Assembly (NCBI GenBank): GCA_016777125.1
Contig: JADHSC010000012.1
Location: 1-58,213, forward strand
Reading direction: 5' to 3'
DNA length: 58,213 bases
Source: Candidatus Poseidoniaceae archaeon
Lineage (GTDB): Archaea; Thermoplasmatota; Poseidoniia; Poseidoniales; Poseidoniaceae
Shown piece by piece: positions 34,169 through 41,422 of this stretch (position 1 is its first letter; every line of letters starts with the position of its first letter). The position numbers were made by a program, and so were the translations under genes. The notes below the pieces were generated by a model. The model was not told the origin of the DNA. It ran no database searches and saw only the letters and a program-made list of their open reading frames with translations.

Positions 34169-35200
34169 ATGAGTGAAGACACTGAGGTAACTGAAGAACC
34201 AACTGTTCAACCAGATTCTGATGAAAAAACCAAGGCTAATGATCAAGAAGCGATGAAAAGTCGCTTCAAGTTAATTGAAGGAGAAGAAGTACTGCTCACA
34301 AAGCAACCAAGCGGAGTTGGTTTCCTTAACATGTATGTTCTTGGATTACTTGTTTTCGGTGTACACATTATCTTTTGGAAACCGGACATGTTGGTTAACG
34401 ATGAGTCTGGTGGTGTCGCTAAGGCAATTGTTTGGCTCATGGAACTTGGAGGTTCCAAGTTACCATTTGGTTTTGTCCTTGTTATGGCTTCAATTACGTG
34501 GTTTAATCGAATGTTGAATTCATCTATATCAGGCAAGTGGGTGACTGTTTGGCTACTTATCGCTACACTTCTCCCTGTGCTCATTCAAATCGATGGTCTC
34601 ATCGCATTGATTCGAGATTTGTTCTCGGATACAGATGTTGAGCCTTTCCTGGGCTTTGAATACAATTTCCTGTTCGCTGGAATTGCCTTGACTCTCGCAT
34701 TTTGGGGGCTTGTATTCTATTATCAACGAAGTTTCGATTATGCGATCACAAGCAATGCTGTTATCTTCAAGCATGCCTTCCTGCTAAGTCGTGCACATCG
34801 TCGAATCCTATTCGACCGTATCTCTGAAGTTCAAGTTGAACGAACACCGATTGGTACAATGACGGGATATGCTACATTGACAATTCTCACTGATTCCGGT
34901 GTTGGAATCGTAGAGGAATCTATTGGTGGAAGCGTTGGGATTTCTCCAAATGTATCAACAAACGAGAACGATGGCAATGTCGAAAAGGCTGGGAAGAGCA
35001 TTATTCGTTCCTTCTTTGCTCTCATGTTTTATCAACGAACAATTCGAACAGTCCGTCCAGATCCAAAGCACTGTTTCTTCAAAATCCGTGGTTGGGAAGA
35101 TACCAACACGTTGCTTAACGAGATGCATAAAAAGCATAGCCAGTCAACAAAATTGGACAATCTTGCTGATATTTTAACTCGAGAAGAAGGACAAGACTGA
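34169..35200 (+). CDS. Membrane protein with bacterial-PH (DUF304) domain
   Basis: 343 residues. An acidic cytoplasmic N-terminus (1-45) with the lead-in EGEEVLLTKQPS is followed by four hydrophobic helices (about 50-70, 85-110, 125-150 and 168-187). After the last helix comes RSFDYAITSNAVIFKHAFLL...RILFDRISEVQVERTPIG, the beta-sandwich pattern of bPH2/DUF304, which continues to about 255; a charged helix closes the protein. Role unknown; such proteins are thought to organise membrane complexes. Separate transcription unit: 79 bp follow the previous gene. Confidence 0.8.
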   Translation: MSEDTEVTEEPTVQPDSDEKTKANDQEAMKSRFKLIEGEEVLLTKQPSGVGFLNMYVLGLLVFGVHIIFWKPDMLVNDESGGVAKAIVWLMELGGSKLPFGFVLVMASITWFNRMLNSSISGKWVTVWLLIATLLPVLIQIDGLIALIRDLFSDTDVEPFLGFEYNFLFAGIALTLAFWGLVFYYQRSFDYAITSNAVIFKHAFLLSRAHRRILFDRISEVQVERTPIGTMTGYATLTILTDSGVGIVEESIGGSVGISPNVSTNENDGNVEKAGKSIIRSFFALMFYQRTIRTVRPDPKHCFFKIRGWEDTNTLLNEMHKKHSQSTKLDNLADILTREEGQD

Positions 35201-35251
35201 ACCGCTGTGTTCAAAAGCCAATTGTTTGTCCATTGAAATGGAGAGAGAAAA

Positions 35252-35770
35252 ATGAGTGATGAGATAATGGCTGAAGCAATCGAATTGTTCCGTTCAGGTG
35301 ACTTGAAAGGCGCAGTTGATAACCTCGATTCTAAGTTACGTTCTAACAAGGATAATGCAAACCTGCATCATACCTTTGCCGAATTTGCAAATATGCTAAA
35401 CATGGAAGCTCAAGAGGATGTTGTCCCTGGTGGAAAAATCATGATGTCGTACAAGAAAGCAATGGAACTCGATGAAGAAAACGTCGAGTACATCGCTGAT
35501 TTCGCATCTTTTGCTCTTGAATGCCGACGTGTTCCAGTTGCAGTAAAAGAATTCCAACGATACGCCAAGAAACTAGAAATTGAAGATATTCCAGTCGATG
35601 ATGCACTCTACCAAGCGAGTCGTAATCTCGTAGATGCGATTGAAGTAATGGATCCTTCACGAAAGGCACCAACCATTCAACCATGGCTTAAGCAAGCTCT
35701 TATTTGGGCTGTTGGCGGACTCGGGTTTACTCCAGAAGAAGCCATCGAAGTCCTCGGAAGCGATGACTGA
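35252..35770 (+). CDS. Small TPR-like helical protein
   Basis: 172 residues, all helical in appearance. The first 35 residues (AIELFRSGDLKGAVDNLD...) and the stretch around 65-110 have the spacing of small and large residues seen in tetratricopeptide repeats. No signal peptide or membrane helix. It lies 51 bp after the PH-domain gene and overlaps truA by 8 bp (TGA 35768 inside the truA start region). Likely a protein-binding adaptor; partner unknown. A GGAGAG purine run precedes the ATG. Confidence 0.65.
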   Translation: MSDEIMAEAIELFRSGDLKGAVDNLDSKLRSNKDNANLHHTFAEFANMLNMEAQEDVVPGGKIMMSYKKAMELDEENVEYIADFASFALECRRVPVAVKEFQRYAKKLEIEDIPVDDALYQASRNLVDAIEVMDPSRKAPTIQPWLKQALIWAVGGLGFTPEEAIEVLGSDD

Positions 35771-36698
35771 GGCGAACTCAATGTCGGATGCAGAAACACG
35801 TCTGCATTTCCGAATTGGCTATCTTGGCGATTCATACCATGGCAGTCAAATTCAACCTGATGTTATCACAGTTCAAGGTGAGTTAATACGTGTTTTTCAG
35901 ACACTTGGATGGATTTCAAAAACTGAGGAAGAACATAATCTCGTTCTTTCAAGCCGAACAGATGCTGGAGTTCATGTTAGGCTCAATGGTGGAACTGTAC
36001 GGATTGCAAGTGATTTATGGGAAAGTATCACGCCTCGAAAATTTATTCGAGCAGTAGATGATTTACTTCCAAACGATATTGCTTTCCTCGATGTACGAGA
36101 GGTTGAATTTGATTGGAATCCACGTATCGCTCTTCACCGAATTTATCGCTACAGATTGGAAGGGATTGAATTTTGGAAAGACCCTGGAGAAGTTCTTTCC
36201 GAATGGCTCTCACTGTTTGAAGGGACCTACAATGCCACTAATTTTGCACGACTTGAACCTGGAAAGAATCCAATTCGCACTATCCTTTCTTGTAAACCTT
36301 GGATTGTTGAAGGAAGGGCAGTTGGATTCGAGATTATTGGTGAAGCATTTCTTTGGAATCAAGTTCGAAGAACGGCTATGGCCATTCATCAAATGGCACT
36401 TGGCGAGATCACACCTGAGCAAGTCAAAAAAGCAATCGATCATCCTGAGGTAAGTGTTGACTTCGGTGTCGCTCCTCCTGACTGGCTCATTCTTTGGGGT
36501 GTAGAGTGGGAGGATTCTCCTATCCCTGATTCCTTCTCGGAATGCAATCACTTTTCTCCTCCTCCTCCACCAAGCCGTGCTGCAGAGCGAACGATGAGAA
36601 AACGTTGGCGACAGGCTGCAAAAACTGAGATGAAAACACTCCTACATCTCGAATGGATGGAAATTGGACGTTTACCTCTTGCCTTCCATTCAAACTAG
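35763..36698 (+). CDS. truA: tRNA pseudouridine synthase TruA
   Basis: 311 residues from ATG 35763; ATG 35781 (305 residues) avoids the overlap with the previous gene and is equally possible. The catalytic Asp lies in SSRTDAGVHVR, the TruA form of the motif; other family segments are YLGDSYHGSQIQP at the start, LHRIYRYRL, FEGTYNATNF and EAFLWNQVRRTA. It isomerises uridines 38-40 in tRNA anticodon arms. The C-terminal ~45 residues (Pro run then a basic helix) are an extension beyond the usual end. Confidence 0.92.
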   Translation: MTEANSMSDAETRLHFRIGYLGDSYHGSQIQPDVITVQGELIRVFQTLGWISKTEEEHNLVLSSRTDAGVHVRLNGGTVRIASDLWESITPRKFIRAVDDLLPNDIAFLDVREVEFDWNPRIALHRIYRYRLEGIEFWKDPGEVLSEWLSLFEGTYNATNFARLEPGKNPIRTILSCKPWIVEGRAVGFEIIGEAFLWNQVRRTAMAIHQMALGEITPEQVKKAIDHPEVSVDFGVAPPDWLILWGVEWEDSPIPDSFSECNHFSPPPPPSRAAERTMRKRWRQAAKTEMKTLLHLEWMEIGRLPLAFHSN

Positions 36699-36757
36699 GT
36701 TCTCGATTTTACGTTGTAAAGAGATTTGTTTAATTGGATGATAAACAACGAGTCTGT

Positions 36758-39385
36758 ATGGGGGATGGGCGACAAGAGGCTCGAATTCGTAATGGGATTT
36801 ACGCCCTCCTTTTGTCAATACTTTTCCTTTTACCTGGTTGCTTAGATGGGGATGATTCAAGAAAGAGCAGTAGTGGTCCATCATTATCAGGAGAAATTAC
36901 TCTTGATATTTGGCACACATTCGCTGCAGAAAGTAAGGAAGAAGAAGTGTTCACAAATGCGGTAAAGGAATTTGAGCAAAACAATCCGAATGTTAGTGTT
37001 GAGATTACAATGGTGCCATTTGGTAACGCAGATCAATTGTTTATGACAGCAGCCCAGGGTGGTCAAGCGCCTGATTTGATGCGTTTATCCAGTGATCAAT
37101 TGGGTGCAATTGGCGAGGTACGTGTCGACGGTTTCCCACTCTTGGAAGATTTGCGACCTCATTTAACACCACAAGACCGGGCTATTTTCGAAGAGCGTGC
37201 ATTGCAAGCGATGCGTTATGGTGATGCACTGTATGGCATACCTGCAAGCCAGGATTGTCTCTCACTCATTTTCAACAAAGCGTTGTTTGATGCACAAGGT
37301 CTAGACCATCCAGATGAAACATGGACTGAACAAGATTTGTTGCAAGCTGCAGAGTCTCTAACGTACAATGATGTACAAGGACTTGCAATTCCCATTAAGT
37401 CAGCATATTGGTGGTTCCCAATTCAGGAAGGATTTGGCGGTTCTCTCTTTGATGAAGGCGGCGAGCCAACCCTCGATTCCAATGGTTCGAGTCAAGCGAT
37501 GCAATGGATGCTTGACCTCGAATTAGAGCATGGTGTTGTAGCAACCGGGACGCAAATTGAAGGTATGAAGAATCAATTCATCTCTTCGAAAGCAGCCATG
37601 ATTTTCGATGGACCTTGGAATTGGGCGACCTATGAAGCAAGTCGCCTCAACATCGGTCAAACCTTGTTACCACTTGTTGAAAGTTCAGGAGAACGAATGT
37701 CACCACTTGTGACCTACAAAGGGTGGACGGTCAGTAAGCAAAGCGCCAATAAGGTTGCTGCAACTGAACTCGCACTCTGGCTTTCATCCGAAGACGTTCA
37801 GAAAGAATTCGCAGTTGAAACCTATACAATGCCCACACATGTTGCACTTGAAACGGATTCAGAAATTATCGAAGACGAAGTTCTTTCAGGTTTCCTCGAG
37901 CAAACCAAAGAAGGCACGCCTGCTCCAACAACAAGGGCCATGTCCCTTGTCTACGATCCGTTGTCAACTGCCTTTGAACAGGCGTATTCGGGAATTGCTT
38001 CCACAGAAGAAGCGTTATCGGGTGCTAATCAGCAACTTGAAGAGCAAATCGATTCGATTTCACGTTCAGATCCTTACCCGCTCGCTGAAGGCTACCGTAC
38101 GATTAGCATCGAGTTTGAAACCACCAATGCGACAGCCTACGATGTGTTTGTTGATGGCCAGATACACACCGAGATTCGTATTGAATCGACAAACAATGGT
38201 TCGTTACTCGGCTATGACTCATGTACGGATGGAGTCAATGAGTTGCTCCAAGTAGGCCAACAACGAATTGCCCTAGGGACCATGGAAACGATTCAATGCA
38301 ACCTTACTGGTATGGTGCCTGAAAAAGAGCACCTGATCGAAGTGTTCGGTGATGATGTCATAATCTATTCAACAAATGCAAATACGAGTGTTGCTGATGA
38401 GCGACCTGAAGCAGGCGATACATCTCCAGTTCTGTTCGCATTAGGAGCCATCGTTCTTTCATTGATTGCACTGCTTAGTTTTGCAAAATGGAGGGACACA
38501 ACACTTGGTCGAACAAAGTCGAAACTTGCGCATTTCTATGTTGCACCTGCCTTACTCTCATTGGCAATTCTCACCTTCTATCCTGTTCTGTATGGTTTCT
38601 GGCTTGCCTTTACCGATGCAAATCAAACACAATTAGGCGATCAATCCTTCATTGGTTTCGATAACTTCTGGGAGGTCTTTTCTTCGGAGGGGTTCCTTCG
38701 AGTGACTCTGTTCACCCTTGTTTGGACCGTAGTCAATGTTTCAGCCCATATTGGAATTGGATTGTTCTTAGCGATCATGTTACATCGAAGTCGAATTAGC
38801 GGGAAGGTTGCTTATAGGACGATTTTGTTGCTTCCATGGGCAGTTCCATCGTACATTTCCGTTCTCGTTTGGAGAGGTATGTTCCAACCTGATGGCTTTG
38901 TAAACGATCTATTGGGTACCAACATCGATTTCCTTTCAGATCCAACAGGAGCACAAATCATCGTTATTCTCGTAAACATCTGGCTTGGCGTTCCTTTCAT
39001 GATGATGTCCATCAGTGGTGCGTTGCAATCACTGCCAAAGAACATGTATGAGGCCGCTGAAATTGATGGTGTCATGGGGTGGGCAGCGTTCCGACATCTG
39101 ACGTTGCCAAACCTGCGAAGTGCGCTAATTCCGCTCACGCTTCTCGGATTTATCTGGACCTTCAACATGTTCAACGTCATTTATTTGATGACTGATGGAG
39201 GCCCAAATCTGTACTTTGGCGAGCCAGGTCAGACAGATATTCTGATCACATATGTCTACGACGTAGCCTTCCGTGAAGGTGCATATGGCGTTGCTGCAGC
39301 ATGGTCGGTTATCATCTTCCTGATGTTGTTTGCATTCTCTTGGCGATACATGAAGCAAACCAATGCAACGGAGGCGGTAGTATGA
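36758..39385 (+). CDS. Fusion of lipoprotein sugar-binding protein (MalE-like) and ABC permease (MalF-like)
   Basis: 875 residues from ATG 36758 (a TTG at 36734 opens the frame earlier). The N-terminus is a lipoprotein signal with lipobox LLPGC, Cys28. Residues about 45-430 are a family 1 extracellular solute-binding domain: ITLDIWHTFAAESKEEE start, APDLMRLSSDQ, a GIPASQD turn, and FDGPWNW. A linker of about 120 residues with Cys pairs leads to helix 1 (about 557-576), then a complete MalF-type permease with VAPALLSLAILTFYPVLYG and the EAA loop EAAEIDGVMGWAAFRHLTLP near 764. The binding protein is thus tethered both by lipid and by its own permease. Start of a four-gene coupled set; the likely ligand is a maltooligosaccharide. 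Confidence 0.9.
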   Translation: MGDGRQEARIRNGIYALLLSILFLLPGCLDGDDSRKSSSGPSLSGEITLDIWHTFAAESKEEEVFTNAVKEFEQNNPNVSVEITMVPFGNADQLFMTAAQGGQAPDLMRLSSDQLGAIGEVRVDGFPLLEDLRPHLTPQDRAIFEERALQAMRYGDALYGIPASQDCLSLIFNKALFDAQGLDHPDETWTEQDLLQAAESLTYNDVQGLAIPIKSAYWWFPIQEGFGGSLFDEGGEPTLDSNGSSQAMQWMLDLELEHGVVATGTQIEGMKNQFISSKAAMIFDGPWNWATYEASRLNIGQTLLPLVESSGERMSPLVTYKGWTVSKQSANKVAATELALWLSSEDVQKEFAVETYTMPTHVALETDSEIIEDEVLSGFLEQTKEGTPAPTTRAMSLVYDPLSTAFEQAYSGIASTEEALSGANQQLEEQIDSISRSDPYPLAEGYRTISIEFETTNATAYDVFVDGQIHTEIRIESTNNGSLLGYDSCTDGVNELLQVGQQRIALGTMETIQCNLTGMVPEKEHLIEVFGDDVIIYSTNANTSVADERPEAGDTSPVLFALGAIVLSLIALLSFAKWRDTTLGRTKSKLAHFYVAPALLSLAILTFYPVLYGFWLAFTDANQTQLGDQSFIGFDNFWEVFSSEGFLRVTLFTLVWTVVNVSAHIGIGLFLAIMLHRSRISGKVAYRTILLLPWAVPSYISVLVWRGMFQPDGFVNDLLGTNIDFLSDPTGAQIIVILVNIWLGVPFMMMSISGALQSLPKNMYEAAEIDGVMGWAAFRHLTLPNLRSALIPLTLLGFIWTFNMFNVIYLMTDGGPNLYFGEPGQTDILITYVYDVAFREGAYGVAAAWSVIIFLMLFAFSWRYMKQTNATEAVV

Positions 39386-40629
39386 CCAATTCTGATGATA
39401 TGCGCTGGTGGTATGTCCCATTGGAGATTGTCATGTTGCGACGGTGGCTTGTTGCTGCATTCATTATGAATGTCCTTCTCCTCGCTGTGGATTATCTTCG
39501 GGCAGAATCTGACCTACTCCTCCTTGGAATAATCTCTTGCCTTCTTTTCGCGGCCCTTCGTGCATCACTTCCAAATGTCAATGATACGTTACGCAGGGAC
39601 ATCTCTCTCGTCTTGAGTGCAGCACTGCTTGGAATCGCTGTTTATCGGCTTCTGCGTACAGACCCTACAATCTTCAACATCTGGATACACTGTTGGAGTC
39701 TTCTTCCATCAGGCCTGACGCTCTTCTGGCTATCTGGGCGGCCAGTGACAGTTTGGACCTCGAGAAAACTTTCTGATTCAGCGATTGAGTACGGGTTGAT
39801 GCGAAATGCGAACCTAAGCAAAATTTATCATGCAACTTCAACACATATCACACTTCTTCACTTCGTCGCCATCACCGTTATTCCATTGATTTGGATCATT
39901 GACATCGCCTTCTCGGAGGGCAACGCTCTCGGAGGACAAATCGGTGATTCATTTACAACGGAACATTTCTCAAAGATTCTGAATGGAGATTCTTTCTGGA
40001 CATGGTTTAGAAATTCTCTCATCGTCAGCATTGGAACTGCACTTCTCGGTTTGTTCATTGCAATTCCTGCAGGATATGCGTTTAGTCGCTACAAGTTTAC
40101 TGGCCGTGATGCCTCCATGTTTTCGTTCCTTTTAGTGCAAATGTTCCCTGGAATTATTATTCTCGTTCCATATTTCATGGTCATGAAGACACTTGGTCTA
40201 TTGAACTCACACTTGGGCCTTATTCTTGCTTACTGTGTGACAGCATTACCTCTTTGTGTTTGGATGCTGAAAGGATTCTTCGATACCATACCGCGTGAAC
40301 TCGAGGAGGCAGCAGCTCTTGATGGATGCAACCAATTCCAAGTTTTCACCAAGGTAGTGTTGCCTCTATCGACTCCTGCGATTGCTGTTACAGCATTGTT
40401 TAGTTTCTTAGCTGCTTGGAATGAATATCTGTTGGCATTAACTTTCAATACATCGAACGATATGTACACGCTTCCAGTAGGATTGGCTTCTTTAATCTCT
40501 TCAACTGGACAAGCTTGGGGCGATTTCGCTGCCGCAAGTTTGTTGGTCAGTTTACCAGTTGCCCTCTTATTCCTCTTCTTCCAGAAATTTTTGATCGATG
40601 GTTTATCGGCAGGTGGCGTCAAAGGGTGA
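39382..40629 (+). CDS. ABC sugar permease (MalG-like) with extra N-terminal helices
   Basis: 415 residues from ATG 39382, overlapping the previous stop by 4 bp. The last 250 residues are a standard MalG-type permease: FRNSLIVSIGTALLGLFIAIPAGYAFSRY, VQMFPGIIILVPYF and the EAA loop EAAALDGCNQFQVFTKVVLP near 309. Before this lie about 120 residues holding four additional hydrophobic helices that MalG normally lacks. With the preceding fusion permease it forms the membrane channel. The extra helices may dock a partner. Typical MalG length is about 280-300. Confidence 0.88.
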   Translation: MTNSDDMRWWYVPLEIVMLRRWLVAAFIMNVLLLAVDYLRAESDLLLLGIISCLLFAALRASLPNVNDTLRRDISLVLSAALLGIAVYRLLRTDPTIFNIWIHCWSLLPSGLTLFWLSGRPVTVWTSRKLSDSAIEYGLMRNANLSKIYHATSTHITLLHFVAITVIPLIWIIDIAFSEGNALGGQIGDSFTTEHFSKILNGDSFWTWFRNSLIVSIGTALLGLFIAIPAGYAFSRYKFTGRDASMFSFLLVQMFPGIIILVPYFMVMKTLGLLNSHLGLILAYCVTALPLCVWMLKGFFDTIPRELEEAAALDGCNQFQVFTKVVLPLSTPAIAVTALFSFLAAWNEYLLALTFNTSNDMYTLPVGLASLISSTGQAWGDFAAASLLVSLPVALLFLFFQKFLIDGLSAGGVKG

Positions 40630-40633
40630 GAAT

Positions 40634-41422
40634 ATGGTGAGCGTAGAATTTGAACAAGTGAACAAACAGTATGAAGATGGGTTTCAAGCGGTCCAGAACT
40701 TGACATTGGATATCAAGGATAAGGAATTCTTGGTTCTTCTCGGTCCATCAGGTTGTGGAAAGTCAACCACACTCCGTATGCTTGCAGGTCTTGAGGATGT
40801 CACCGGAGGCAACATACGCATTGATGGCATGAAAGTGAATCATCTTCCTGCTGGGGCTCGTGGTCTAGGCATGGTCTTTCAATCGTATGCACTTTATCCT
40901 CATATGTCCATTCATGACAATCTTTCATTCGGCTTACGGATGATGAAGGGAACTGATAAATTGGATGGAAATGAAATCTCAAAGCGAGTGAAGGAAATTG
41001 CACAGTTGTTGGAATTAGATGATCATCTCGACAAGAAGCCAAAGGAGTTGAGTGGAGGTCAGCGCCAACGTGTCGCACTTGGTCGAGCATTGGTTCGAAG
41101 ACCAAAGGTTCTGCTGATGGATGAGCCTCTTTCCAATCTTGATGCAGAACTTCGTCATCAGATGCGGAATGAGATTCGACGTTTGCACGATGAATTGGGG
41201 ACAACGACAATCTATGTTACACACGATCAAATCGAAGCCATGACATTAGCCGATCGTATTGCAATTCTCGATAAGGGTGAGTTGCAACAACATTGTGCAC
41301 CGATGGAGGCTTACCACAATCCAGCGAACGATTTTGTTCGTTCTTTCCTTTGCAAGCACATCGATGATTTGGTCGATACAGCAAATGCATTGTTCAAGAA
41401 ACCAGAGGAGGTCAATGAATGA
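40634..41422 (+). CDS. ABC sugar transporter ATPase (MalK/MsmK-like, short)
   Basis: 262 residues from ATG 40634. Walker A GPSGCGKST (37-45), Q-loop VFQSYALYPHMS, signature LSGGQRQRVALGRALVRRP, Walker B VLLMDEPLSNLDAEL and VTHDQIEAMTLADRI match the MalK group closely. The chain stops about 20 residues after the nucleotide-binding domain, so the TOBE regulatory domain (about 110-130 residues in MalK) is absent. It energises the two permeases upstream. The stop overlaps the amylase start by 4 bp, so enzyme and transporter are translated together. Confidence 0.9.
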   Translation: MVSVEFEQVNKQYEDGFQAVQNLTLDIKDKEFLVLLGPSGCGKSTTLRMLAGLEDVTGGNIRIDGMKVNHLPAGARGLGMVFQSYALYPHMSIHDNLSFGLRMMKGTDKLDGNEISKRVKEIAQLLELDDHLDKKPKELSGGQRQRVALGRALVRRPKVLLMDEPLSNLDAELRHQMRNEIRRLHDELGTTTIYVTHDQIEAMTLADRIAILDKGELQQHCAPMEAYHNPANDFVRSFLCKHIDDLVDTANALFKKPEEVNE

